This document shows, in pieces, positions 55,375 through 63,138 of a DNA stretch of 64,000 bases; the stretch's first letter is position 1; each line of letters opens with the position of its first letter. Source of the stretch: Nonomuraea solani (GTDB taxonomy: Bacteria > Actinomycetota > Actinomycetes > Streptosporangiales > Streptosporangiaceae); NCBI RefSeq assembly GCF_900108335.1, contig NZ_FNVT01000004.1, positions 784,096 to 848,095 of the forward strand, given 5' to 3'. A model generated the notes under the pieces. The model saw nothing but the letters and a program-made list of their open reading frames with translations. It searched no databases and was not told the DNA's origin. The translations under genes and the position numbers were made by a program.

Positions 55375-56560
55375 GGCGCACGGGCAGCTCCGCCAGCCCG
55401 CGCAGCACCACATTCTGCTTGTACGGCGGCGCCGGATCGGCCAACTCCAGCCCCGGCGCCGCCCTGGCCAGCGCGGACAGCGCGATCTCGCCCTCCATCC
55501 TGGCCAGGGTCGCACCCAGGCAGAAGTGGATGCCGAGCCCGAAGGCGAAATGCCGGCCGGGCTCCCGGTCCACGTCGAAGCGGCCGGGATCGGGGAAGAC
55601 GGCGGGGTCGCGATTGGCCGCGCCGATCAGCGCCATCACCGGCACGCCCTTGGGCACCGGCATGCCGCCGAGCTCCGTGTCCTCCAGCGCGACCCGGTGG
55701 GTGAGCTGTACCGGCGGGTCGTACCTCAGCACCTCCTCGACCACCTGTTTGGGCCGTTCGGCGGCCTGCCGCAGCAACCCGCGCCCGGCCAGGTGCAGCA
55801 CGCCGTTGCCGATGAGGTTGACGGTCGTCTCGTGGCCGGCCACCAGCAGCAGCACGCAGGTTGCCAGCAGCTCCGCCTCGGTCAGCTCCTCGACGCGCGC
55901 CAGGGCGCTCAGAAGGTCGTCTCCGGGCCGCTCCCGTCGTAATGTGAGGAGCCCTCGGAAGTAGTCGCGAAACTCCCTTCCGGCCCGGCCGCTTTCCGAT
56001 GCGAGCTCGTCTGTAAGCATCGGGTCAAGGCTGCGAGCCAAGCTCTGACTCCATCCGCGGAAGCGCTCGTGGTCCTCCGGTGGCACTCCGAGCATCTCGC
56101 TGATCACCATGATCGGCAGCGGGTAGGCCAAACCGGACATCAGGTCGGCCTCGTCCGCCAGCCCGCCGATCAGCCCGGCGGTGATCGCCTCGACGCGGGG
56201 GCGCAGGCGTTCGAGCATGCGCGGGGTGAAGGCCCTGCTGACCAGGGCGCGCAGCCTGGTGTGGTCGGGCGGGTCCAGCCAGAGGAACGATACAGCGGGC
56301 TGACCTGGCTCTCCGCTGTCCATCGACTCGGTGCCGCGGCCGAACCGGGGGTCGCGCAGGAGGGTCGTACAGAGCTCGTGGGTGGTGGCGACCAGCAGGC
56401 CGCCACGGGTCTGGATGATCGCGCCGCGCGCGCTCATCTCGCCATAACAGGCATAAGGATCACGCATAAATTCAGGATTGAACGGATCAAAACCCAGGAC
56501 GTCCGCCGGGCTCATTGTTGCTCGATCCGTCGTGCCAGAAGGCTCTATGAGATCGCTCAT
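55358..56560 (-). CDS. Cytochrome P450
   Basis: A P450 of about 400 residues. The heme motif is FGLGIHFCLGATLARME, the I helix has LLLVAGHETTVNLIGNG, and ExxR is in EEVLRYDPPVQLTHR. ATG 56560 (MSDLIEP) is chosen with reserve. ATG 56515 (MSPADVLGFDPFNPEF) would give a standard P450 start, and 56599 is also open; none has a convincing ribosome site. It is divergent from the small HTH gene, with an 11-bp inverted repeat between them, suggesting that the HTH protein may control it. Confidence 0.9.
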   Translation of the reverse strand: MSDLIEPSGTTDRATMSPADVLGFDPFNPEFMRDPYACYGEMSARGAIIQTRGGLLVATTHELCTTLLRDPRFGRGTESMDSGEPGQPAVSFLWLDPPDHTRLRALVSRAFTPRMLERLRPRVEAITAGLIGGLADEADLMSGLAYPLPIMVISEMLGVPPEDHERFRGWSQSLARSLDPMLTDELASESGRAGREFRDYFRGLLTLRRERPGDDLLSALARVEELTEAELLATCVLLLVAGHETTVNLIGNGVLHLAGRGLLRQAAERPKQVVEEVLRYDPPVQLTHRVALEDTELGGMPVPKGVPVMALIGAANRDPAVFPDPGRFDVDREPGRHFAFGLGIHFCLGATLARMEGEIALSALARAAPGLELADPAPPYKQNVVLRGLAELPVRLRRSA

Positions 56561-56624
56561 CTGAGACCACGCTGTCCCGACATATGGCGAGTACGTCATA
56601 TATAACGGATCATGTCAATAGTGC

Positions 56625-56656
56625 TCGTCAAGCACGCCGAATATCGTGCTTGACGA
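56625..56656. promoter_or_regulatory. Long inverted repeat between the P450 and the HTH gene
   Basis: TCGTCAAGCAC (56625-56635) and GTGCTTGACGA (56646-56656) are perfect 11-bp arms separated by 10 bases. The repeat lies between divergent starts, 65 bases from P450 ATG 56560 and 90 bases from the HTH ATG, the expected place for a shared operator. A hairpin role in RNA is less likely because no gene ends here. Confidence 0.55.
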
Positions 56657-56746
56657 CCTTTCCAAGATGCGTTTACCGTCTGCGAGGAGCAACTTTGGCC
56701 CTGTTGGGAGAGGCCCGAGTTCTGCTGTTGGGGGGGAGGGCTCCCG

Positions 56747-56959
56747 ATGGATGTGCTCACTGAAGGCGTTGAGCTGAGCCATGCGGATTTGGCATTGCTG
56801 GCGGAGCTGGCCAAGGGAGTCACGGTCGATCGGGTGGGCAGACGTCTGGATATCAGCGGACGCACCGTACGCCGGAGATTACGGGGCATCTGCGACCGCA
56901 TCGGCGTGGCCACGGCCATCGAGGCCGTGGCGTGGGCTGCCCGCCGTCAGTTGATTTAG
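56747..56959 (+). CDS. Single-domain LuxR-type HTH protein
   Basis: A 70-residue protein that is almost only a GerE/LuxR-like helix-turn-helix: LSHADLALLAELAKGVTVDRVGRRLDISGRTVRRRLRGICDRIGVATAIEAVAWAARR. The recognition helix is ISGRTVRRRLR. There is no receiver or ligand domain, as in small GerE-type regulators. ATG 56747 follows GGAGGG. It is divergent from the P450 gene and likely binds the intervening palindrome. Confidence 0.8.
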   Translation: MDVLTEGVELSHADLALLAELAKGVTVDRVGRRLDISGRTVRRRLRGICDRIGVATAIEAVAWAARRQLI

Positions 56960-56993
56960 CGAGCGGCGTTTTCGGTATCGGGGAGAGGTCGTA

Positions 56994-58037
56994 TCAATCG
57001 GCGATGCGCACCGCGCCCGCGAACGGCCGCCGCTCGATCGAGGCGATCCGCACCACGTCACCCGTCTGCGGGGCGTGCACCATCATGCCGCCGCCGAGGT
57101 AGATGCCGACGTGGTGCAGGTCGTTGTAGAAGAACACCAGGTCGCCCGCCCGTAGCTCGGAGCGGTCGATGTGCCTGCCCGCGGTCCACTGGCTGCCGGT
57201 GTAGTGCGGCAGCGAGATGCCCACCTTCTGATAGGCGGCCATGACCAGGCCGGAGCAGTCGTAGGAGCCGGGACCTTCCGCGCCCCACACGTACGGCTTG
57301 AGCTGCTGCGTGAGCGCCCACCGCGCGGCCTGCGCCGCCTTGCCGCTGCCGACGACCGGCAGATTGACGCGCACGGCCCGGGTGCCGGGACGGCCCGCCT
57401 CGCCCAGGGCGCGCCGGTACAGGTTGCTCTCGACCGTCGTGACCAGCTTGGTGATCTTGTCGCGCTTGGCGCCGAGCTCGTTGACGAGCTTCTGGACCTC
57501 GGCGATGCGCGTCTTGGCGCCGGCTCTGGCCTGCTCGGCGGTCTCCCTGGCCTTGGTGACCTGGGCGACCTCCTCGCCCTGCTGCTGTTCGAGCGCGGCC
57601 GTGGTCGCGGCGCGGTTGAGGTAGGCCCCGGGGTCCTCGGACGAGGCGAAGGTCAGCATCCTGCCGAAGCCGCCGGTCATGTACGCGTTCTGGGCCAGCG
57701 CGACGGCCTTGGCGCGCTTGGCCTCGAAGTCGGCCTCACTCATCGACAGCGTCTTCTCGGCGGCGTCGGCGGCCTTCTTGGCGTTCTTGAGCTTCTCGCG
57801 CTGGTCGTTGTACTGCTCGGCCAGCGTCTCGATGTCGACGTGGAGCTTCTCGACCTGCTTGGCCATGTCCTGGAGCGAGGGCTTGGGATCCGCGGACGCC
57901 GAGCCGACGGGGATGGCGATCAGGAACGCGGCGACTGTGATACTCACCACACCGAAACGGCGCGGTCGCCGGGTCCGTTCATGAGGGCGGGCATGCCGGC
58001 CCGCCGTCTTCCCCCCACCGTCGAGCGTGCGCTTCAC
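56994..58037 (-). CDS. Secreted NlpC/P60 endopeptidase (RipA-like) under c-di-AMP riboswitch control
   Basis: A 347-residue cell-wall hydrolase. After a basic n-region and a hydrophobic signal (FGVVSITVAAFLIAIPVGSASA) comes a coiled coil (about 55-210) and a C-terminal NlpC/P60 domain. Its catalytic Cys is in SYDCSGLVM, the His in HHVGIYLG, and HAPQTG follows. It cuts peptidoglycan stem peptides, probably during growth or germination-like resuscitation. GTG 58037 has AGGAG seven bases upstream. A ydaO-type leader covers the 5' region, linking expression to c-di-AMP, as described for cell-wall hydrolases in other actinobacteria. Confidence 0.92.
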   Translation of the reverse strand: MKRTLDGGGKTAGRHARPHERTRRPRRFGVVSITVAAFLIAIPVGSASADPKPSLQDMAKQVEKLHVDIETLAEQYNDQREKLKNAKKAADAAEKTLSMSEADFEAKRAKAVALAQNAYMTGGFGRMLTFASSEDPGAYLNRAATTAALEQQQGEEVAQVTKARETAEQARAGAKTRIAEVQKLVNELGAKRDKITKLVTTVESNLYRRALGEAGRPGTRAVRVNLPVVGSGKAAQAARWALTQQLKPYVWGAEGPGSYDCSGLVMAAYQKVGISLPHYTGSQWTAGRHIDRSELRAGDLVFFYNDLHHVGIYLGGGMMVHAPQTGDVVRIASIERRPFAGAVRIAD

Positions 58038-58054
58038 CAACCAGCTCCTCTCAT

Positions 58055-58205
58055 CGACGCCTACCGGGTTAGCTGACGGGTTCGGGCCGGAGCAGCCCTA
58101 CCGATTGACTCGGATTCACCCCAATGGCGGCTCTGGACCACCTGCGGTTCCCCGGCTCTCCTTGCGGAGATTGGGCGTGTTCCTCGCGCGACACGCGGGG
58201 AACAT
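58055..58205 (-). promoter_or_regulatory. ydaO/yuaA-type c-di-AMP riboswitch
   Basis: On the minus strand the leader reads CTCCGCAAGGAGAGCCGGGG, then AACCGCAGG, TTGGGGTGAATC, TAGGGCTGCTC, CCCGAACCCGTCAGCTAACC and GGTAGGCGTCGATGAGAGGAG. The GAGCCGGGGAACC, GGGGTGAATC, and CCCGAACCCGTCAGCTAACC-GGTAGGCG blocks are diagnostic of ydaO. The 3' edge lies 18 bases before the start codon of the NlpC/P60 gene, close to its ribosome site. A hairpin (58181-58201) lies at its 5' end. Confidence 0.88.
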
Positions 58206-58462
58206 CGTCGCTGGACACTAATGCACTCCCGGTTCCTGCTCAACCAGAACTACCGAGTCTGTAGAGGTTTCACAACCGAAGGGTCACAAGGTGATCTCGT
58301 GCACGGCCGTGCAGAACAGGCTTTATGTCCCCTTTGTCCTTGCTTCTGCCCCGACGGAACCTCGCGCGGCGTGCGTGCCCATCTGGCCTCGTGATGTAAC
58401 AAGATGGGGCAAGACATGGCAGTTTGGGCCGAGCCGTAATGAGATCTGTACTCTGGAGTGCC

Positions 58463-59032
58463 ATGGAGCAGGTGGCCGAACTGACAGTGCCCGAGACCGC
58501 GGTCGTGGTCCGGCGTGCCCGCACGCCGGATGTGCGCACGGTCCGGCGCCTGGTGGACACCTATGCGGGCGCGGGCCCGCGGCTCCTGGAGAAGGCCACA
58601 GTGACCCTGTACGAGGACGTACAGGAGTTCTGGGTGGCCGAACTGGACGGGCAGGTCGTCGGCTGCGGCGCCCTTCACGTGCTGTGGGAGGACCTCGCCG
58701 AGGTGCGCACCGTGGCCGTGGACCCCGAGTGCCGGGGTAGGGGCGTCGGCTATCGAATCGTCTCGGCGCTGATCCAGCAGGCGAAGGATCTGGGGCTGAG
58801 ACGTGTATTCTGTCTGACTTTTGAGGTCGACTTCTTCGCGAGGCACGGCTTTCGCCCGATACAGGGCACACCGGTCTCACCCGAGGTGTACGCCGAACTG
58901 CTGGCCTCGTACGACGAGGGTGTGGCGGAGTTCCTCGACCTGGAACACGTCAAGCCGAACACCCTGGGCAACACCCGCATGCTCCTCCATCTGACATCGG
59001 GTGACGCGGACCTTGACCATTTGGAAAGGTGA
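58463..59032 (+). CDS. GNAT amino-acid N-acetyltransferase (ArgA-like)
   Basis: A 189-residue single GNAT domain. It begins VVVRRARTPDVRTVRRLVDTYAGAGPRLLEKATVTLYEDVQEFWVAE and has the acetyl-CoA loop VDPECRGRGVGYRIV. Proteins of this short type serve as N-acetylglutamate synthase in actinobacteria. ATG 58463 follows GGAG; upstream ATGs lack a ribosome site. The 250 bases before it, after the divergent riboswitch, carry no gene and hold its promoter. The arginine-pathway role is inferred from family. Confidence 0.85.
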   Translation: MEQVAELTVPETAVVVRRARTPDVRTVRRLVDTYAGAGPRLLEKATVTLYEDVQEFWVAELDGQVVGCGALHVLWEDLAEVRTVAVDPECRGRGVGYRIVSALIQQAKDLGLRRVFCLTFEVDFFARHGFRPIQGTPVSPEVYAELLASYDEGVAEFLDLEHVKPNTLGNTRMLLHLTSGDADLDHLER

Positions 59033-59117
59033 TTGTTGATACCTATGTCGATACGTTGGGCAGCACAGGCATGTGTCCTGACACGTGCCACATGCGCACT
59101 CGAAGCGAGGTGACACG

Positions 59118-60530
59118 GTGAGCACCGGACAGCCGCCGTATCCACAGGACGAATCCGGCGAGAACTCTGCGCCTGGCACTCCCCACTACGGGCAGCAGAA
59201 CGCGGGCCGCCACCAGGGCGAGCCGGATCCCGACGTCACTGTGGTCGGCTACCGGGCGGACGATGCCTACGGGCAACAGCCCCCATACGGCCAGCAGGGC
59301 TACGGCCAGCAGCAGCAGGGTTATGGCCAGCAAGGCTATGGCCAGCAGCAGCAGGGCTACGGCCAGCAGGGCTACAACCAGCAGCAGCCGCAGTACGGGC
59401 AGCAGCCCCAGTCGGGTCAGCAGGGCTACGGCCAGCAGCCCCAGTACGGGCAGCAGCAGCAGTCCCAGCCCGACTACGGCCAGCAGCAATATGGTCAGCA
59501 GCCGCAGTCCCAGCCGGACTACGGTCAGCAATATGGCGCGGCGGGGCAGCAGGGCTACGGCCAGCAGCCCCAGTCGGGCCAGCAACAGGGTTACGGCCAG
59601 CAACAGGGCTACGGGCAGCAGCCTCAGTCGGGCCAGCAGGGCTATGGGCAGCAGCAGCCCGATTACGGGCAGCAGCAGGGCTATGGCCAGCAGCAGCAGC
59701 CCGACTATGGGCAGCAGCAGGGCTACGGCCAGCAGCAGCAGTCGCAGCCTGGCTACGGTCAGCAGGACTACGGCCAGCAGCAGGGCTATGGCCAGCAGCC
59801 TCAGTCGGGCCAGCAGGGCTATGGGCAGCAGCAGCCGTCCCAGCCCGGCTACGGTCAGCAGCACGGCTATGACCAGCAACAGCAGGGTTACGCCCAGCAG
59901 GGCTATGGCCAGCAACAGGGCTACGACCAGCAGTACGGTGCGGCCTACGGCCAGCAGCAGCAGGGCTACGGCCAGCCCGCCTACGGGCAGCAGTTCGGCA
60001 AGCCGGTCGGCGTGCAGCCGCCCGGTGCCCCGGCACCGCTGGCCGAGTGGTGGCAGCGGCTGGTGGCCAGGATCATCGACGGCGTCATCTTCGGCGTCGT
60101 GATGACCCTGGTGTCGATCGTCCTCGCCCCGCTGTATCCGTCCTACAGCTCGATCACCGGGCTGACCTCCGGGATCACGTTCGGCCTTCTGTACTACCTG
60201 GTCTACTCGATCGTGCTGTTCCTGATCTATGTCGCCTACGACACCATCCTGGTCAAGCTGAAGGGCCAGACCGTGGGCAAGATGGTCATGGGCATCAAGG
60301 TCGTCCAGGTCGGGGGCCACGTCCAGCCTGACGGCCTGCCGAACGACGTGTCGCTCAAGCGGGCGCTCGTCACGGTGGGCGGCTACATCTTCTACTGGGT
60401 GCCGATCGTCGGAACCCTGATCGCGGGCGTCGCCTACGCCCTCAACGGAGCCTCGCAGCTCTGGGACAAGCCGCTGCAGCAGACCTTCGCCGACAAGTTC
60501 GCGAAGACCGTGGTGGTCAAGATCAAGTAG
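59118..60530 (+). CDS. RDD-family membrane protein with a long QGYGQQ-type disordered tail
   Basis: A 470-residue protein in two parts. Residues about 50-300 are a low-complexity, Gln/Gly/Tyr-rich region built of YGQQ, QGYGQQQ, QPDYGQQ and PQSGQQGYGQQ units. The C-terminal 170 residues are an RDD domain: LAEWWQRLVARIIDGVIFGVV, two further membrane helices, and KLKGQTVGKMVMGIKVV. GTG 59118 follows GAGGTG. RDD proteins are poorly understood; some are ion antiporters. The N-terminal tail lies in the cytosol by the usual topology. A strong terminator follows, then a second RDD gene. Confidence 0.88.
   Translation: MSTGQPPYPQDESGENSAPGTPHYGQQNAGRHQGEPDPDVTVVGYRADDAYGQQPPYGQQGYGQQQQGYGQQGYGQQQQGYGQQGYNQQQPQYGQQPQSGQQGYGQQPQYGQQQQSQPDYGQQQYGQQPQSQPDYGQQYGAAGQQGYGQQPQSGQQQGYGQQQGYGQQPQSGQQGYGQQQPDYGQQQGYGQQQQPDYGQQQGYGQQQQSQPGYGQQDYGQQQGYGQQPQSGQQGYGQQQPSQPGYGQQHGYDQQQQGYAQQGYGQQQGYDQQYGAAYGQQQQGYGQPAYGQQFGKPVGVQPPGAPAPLAEWWQRLVARIIDGVIFGVVMTLVSIVLAPLYPSYSSITGLTSGITFGLLYYLVYSIVLFLIYVAYDTILVKLKGQTVGKMVMGIKVVQVGGHVQPDGLPNDVSLKRALVTVGGYIFYWVPIVGTLIAGVAYALNGASQLWDKPLQQTFADKFAKTVVVKIK
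59274..59990 (+). repeat. Degenerate tandem repeats coding for QGYGQQ
   Basis: About 700 bases are made of short units such as CAGCAGGGCTAYGGCCAG, with codon-level variation (TAC/TAT, GGC/GGT). The pattern recurs in 15- to 30-base steps with interspersed CCCCAGTCGGGC segments. The synonymous variation shows that the array is maintained as protein sequence rather than being a fresh DNA expansion. Confidence 0.9.
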
Positions 60531-60544
60531 TCCTCGGACACTTG

Positions 60545-60578
60545 AACATAGGGGCCGGCTTCCGCCGGCCCCTATGTT
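60545..60578 (+). terminator. Intrinsic terminator after the first RDD gene
   Basis: A perfect 15-bp stem (AACATAGGGGCCGGC at 60545-60559 with its complement at 60564-60578) has a TTCC loop and continues into TT. This is the best intrinsic terminator in the window. Confidence 0.9.
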
Positions 60579-60640
60579 TTGTCCCCACGGCCGTACCAAA
60601 ATGAGGAGACCGGAGCCGTCGATGACGCGAGGTGGGGCAT

Positions 60641-61129
60641 ATGGCCGGCACACCGTCCCGGGTGGAGGCTCCGCCCGCGGAATGGTGGGAACGGCTTGCC
60701 GCCCGGCTGATTGAAGCGCTCGTCTTCGGGGTCTTCTATTACATTCTGTTCATAACGCTCTGGGGCATCTTCCGAACTGTCGGGATGCCGGAGGCGTTCG
60801 GCGGGCGGCTGGCCGGCGTACTCGCGTGGGCGGTGGCCGGGCTGGGTTATGCGGGCTACGACTGGTGGGCGCATTCCCGGCATGGGCGGACGTTCGGTAA
60901 GGCGATCATGAGGATTCGCCTGGCGCCGGGTGACGTACCGCCCCGTACTCTGCTGAAACGGACCCTCGTCTATCCGGCGCCCCTCATGCTGATGGGCATT
61001 CCGATCGTCAATCTGCTGGCCGGAATGTTGCTGTTCGGCGTCGGGTTCCTCATCCTGATCGACAAGCCGCTGGAGCGCGGGGTGCACGACAGGGTCGCCG
61101 GAACACGGGTGGTAAAAGATCTTCGCTGA
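60641..61129 (+). CDS. Short RDD-family membrane protein
   Basis: A 162-residue RDD protein: PPAEWWERLAARLIEALVFGVFYYILF at the start, a second helix pair, then HSRHGRTFGKAIMRIRLA and a final LIDKPLERGVHDRVAGTRVV. It has the same RDD fold as the upstream gene but no repeat tail. ATG 60641 follows GAGGTGGGG; GTG 60632 is possible. The strong terminator between them means it has its own promoter. Confidence 0.87.
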   Translation: MAGTPSRVEAPPAEWWERLAARLIEALVFGVFYYILFITLWGIFRTVGMPEAFGGRLAGVLAWAVAGLGYAGYDWWAHSRHGRTFGKAIMRIRLAPGDVPPRTLLKRTLVYPAPLMLMGIPIVNLLAGMLLFGVGFLILIDKPLERGVHDRVAGTRVVKDLR

Positions 61130-61131
61130 GC

Positions 61132-61157
61132 CATCCGTACCTGGGCGGATGCCTTTT
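61132..61157 (+). terminator. Weak hairpin terminator after the second RDD gene
   Basis: A 6-bp stem CATCCG/CGGATG with an 8-base loop is followed by CCTTTT. It starts 3 bases after the stop. Confidence 0.5.
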
Positions 61158-61387
61158 CGCAAAATTTTCGCTTGATCCGGTAAGGAGCCTGGAGAGACTG
61201 GCATTAGGCTATGGGGCGTCCGGGTTGCCGGATGTTGGCGTCCCTGTGACGCGCAGGGCATCTGTGTGCCGCTATGGTCGGGTGCGGGTGGTTGTCGCCT
61301 GTGTGCTCATGCGGAGCCCGCTCCGTGGTCGCGCTCCCAGCGCTTATTGAGCCACCGAAACCCCGCTAGCCGTGGAGGCGAGGACGA

Positions 61388-61534
61388 ATGGAAGCCCTTA
61401 CAGACGTATTGTCAGCGCTCATCCCCCCGGTGGTGGTGGGTGGAGCCTTCGTCTTTGGCGTAGTGAAGTTGGTCCGGTCGGAGGCTGTCGGGGGCCGGCG
61501 AAACCGCGAGGATCAGCCCGAGGGGCAGAACTGA
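61388..61534 (+). CDS. 48-residue single-pass membrane protein
   Basis: A short gene of 49 codons. The protein starts MEALTDVLSALIPPVVVGG, has one hydrophobic helix (about residues 10-28) and a charged tail (VRSEAVGGRRNREDQPEGQN). ATG 61388 is preceded by GGAGGCGAGGACGA, a good ribosome site. It has clean codon use and lies 105 bases before lsr2. Function unknown; similar tiny membrane proteins are often missed in annotation. Confidence 0.65.
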   Translation: MEALTDVLSALIPPVVVGGAFVFGVVKLVRSEAVGGRRNREDQPEGQN

Positions 61535-61639
61535 TCGGCTAGTCAGCCGAATCCCCGTAGCGCTGAATTGTCTCCACGCCTTTCCGGGTATATGTTTGGG
61601 CAGGCGAATGAAACAATGCTCCGCGAAAGGATTGCGTAG

Positions 61640-61972
61640 ATGGCCAAGCAGATCCAGGAGATTCTCATCGATGACCTCGATGGGGGCGAGGCCAATGAGA
61701 CGGTCAGCTTCGCTATTGACGGCTCCTCCTATGAGATTGACCTCAGCGACCTTAACGCGAAGAAGCTGAGGGACGCGCTCACGCCTTTCGTGCAGCACGC
61801 GCGCAGGGCGGGTGCCGTGGCCACGCGTCGTCGCGGCCGGGGCGGAAACCGTGCGATGAGCCGCGAGAAGAGCTCGGAGATCCGGCAGTGGGCCAAGGCT
61901 CACGGCCTGCCGGTCAGCGAGCGCGGCCGCATCGCCTCCACCGTGGTGGAGAAGTACGAAGCGGCTCACTAA
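61640..61972 (+). CDS. lsr2: Lsr2 nucleoid-associated protein
   Basis: A 110-residue H-NS-like protein. The N-terminal dimerisation domain is MAKQIQEILIDDLDGGEANETVSF...YEIDLSDLNAKKLRDALTPF. The C-terminal DNA-binding domain has VSERGRIASTVVEKY with the R-G-R minor-groove hook. It silences AT-rich and horizontally acquired DNA. The linker contains an extra RRRGRGGNR basic run. It is followed by inverted repeats and a terminator. Confidence 0.95.
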   Translation: MAKQIQEILIDDLDGGEANETVSFAIDGSSYEIDLSDLNAKKLRDALTPFVQHARRAGAVATRRRGRGGNRAMSREKSSEIRQWAKAHGLPVSERGRIASTVVEKYEAAH

Positions 61973-61988
61973 GGAGCCATCTCTCGAC

Positions 61989-62039
61989 CATGCGCTTATG
62001 CCGTTCGCCTTGGACCCCGGCGGCCGCCATAAGCGCATG
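61989..62039. repeat. 12-bp inverted repeat downstream of lsr2
   Basis: CATGCGCTTATG (61989-62000) and CATAAGCGCATG (62028-62039) are perfect arms separated by 27 bases. It starts 17 bases past the lsr2 stop and could be a terminator stem or protein site. Confidence 0.65.
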
Positions 62040-62094
62040 ATCGTTTCGGCGGCGTTCTGAAATTACGGTACGTCACCGACGAGGATCTCTAGAT

Positions 62095-62114
62095 CGCCCA
62101 TATGTGGGCGTTTT
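62095..62114 (+). terminator. Short hairpin with T tract downstream of lsr2
   Basis: CGCCCA-TATG-TGGGCG followed by TTTT forms a 6-bp stem with a tetraloop and a T run, typical of an intrinsic terminator. A related CACATATGTG sequence recurs near 62162. Confidence 0.6.
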
Positions 62115-62430
62115 GGGCAGGCGTTCCGGTCCAACCCCCGGCACCGTTTCGCCGCCGAACGCTCACATATGTGACGGCGCCACAGTCGGGGCGCCCGAAT
62201 GCCGTGTGAGGCGGCCATACCTCATTCAACGTACGCTCCACGCGGGTTGCCGCATTGCTTTGGAGCTCTCCCTACGGCGGCCACCGCGTCCATGGAACGG
62301 GCCATCGCGGAAATCAGGACGCGGTTAAGCCGAGTGCGATCTTCACGCGTTGTAGCGCTTAACCCGGTTCCCCGGCGCCGGAAACCCCGGCTGCGTAGGA
62401 TGTGCGGCGCCGGATAACCCCTTCCTGATG

Positions 62431-62490
62431 ATGCGCCGGGGCGGGGCATAACCCGCGAGTGATGCGGCGAGGCGGGCATAACCCGCGAGC
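62431..62490. repeat. Two-copy 30-bp direct repeat
   Basis: The unit ATGCG(C/G)CG(G/A)GGCGG-GCATAACCCGCGAG occurs twice in tandem; the GCATAACCCGCGAG parts at 62446-62459 and 62476-62489 are identical. Function unknown. Confidence 0.8.
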
Positions 62491-62940
62491 GTGAGCATGC
62501 CTCGCACAATGCCGCTACTCCCGGCGTGACCGCACAATGCCGTCGCCCCGCAAGTTGCACCGCGCGTTGCGATTGCTGTGCACGTGCAAGTTCGTGGATC
62601 TCGCGAATGAGGGCCCGGCGTCTCATAGTGCGGGATGCGGTCGGTAACCCGGCTGACCGGATGCGGATTACCGTGAGTAAGGACCGGCGGGCCTAACAAG
62701 CCGTGGGGCCGGGTGGCGATCCGTGCCGCGTTGTGCTCAGGGCGTAGCGCGTTCGCTTGGCCAACGTTTGCGTCGGGGCATAGGGTGATTACAGATACGG
62801 ACGTGGCATCTCGGATGCGCGGGCGAAGGGCGTCCCCGGAGCCGGCTCACCGCCTCAAGCGTCCGATGGGCCGGCCCGTGTTGATCTGCGCACGCCGTGG
62901 CGGCAATTCGCAGCCGCTTCCGCGAAGCGGCCTAAACATC

Positions 62941-62954
62941 GTTCGCTTGCGGCG
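62941..62954. promoter_or_regulatory. Candidate ClgR box upstream of clpC
   Basis: GTTCGC-TTGCG-GCG fits the GTTCGC-N5-GCG consensus I recall for the activator ClgR, which controls clp genes in Streptomyces and relatives. It lies about 185 bases before the clpC ATG, a suitable distance if the promoter is in between. Confidence 0.5.
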
Positions 62955-63138
62955 TATCGGGAACACGTCACCCCCGAACAGTAGTTGGATGGAGGGTGAA
63001 CGCCCTGCTCTCGGGGAACGTGTCTGCTATAGAGCGTGTCAGCGGCAGTGGGCACGGTTCGCCGAGCCAGGGCTAGCATGCGGGAGGACGGGACCGGATT
63101 TACCGGCCTGACTGACCGCTCTGTGAGGAGCGACGAGA

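Larger units (their letters stand above)
62115..63138. other. About 1 kb without genes between lsr2 and clpC
   Basis: No frame in this stretch has both a ribosome site and protein-like codon use; the frame at 62713-63111 is open but resembles nothing. The stretch holds a short direct repeat (62431-62490), several copies of TAACCCG (near 62361, 62449, 62479 and 62645) and a candidate ClgR site (62941-62954). It may contain an unrecognised small RNA or a long clpC leader. Confidence 0.5.

Noticed and set aside
59274..59990. Repeat array as CRISPR or satellite
   Set aside because: Units are short, degenerate at synonymous sites and translate to a consistent QGYGQQ tail.
62713..63111. A 132-codon plus-strand frame before clpC
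   Set aside because: No ribosome site and Arg/Pro/Ser-rich text without helices or motifs; kept as gene-free region.
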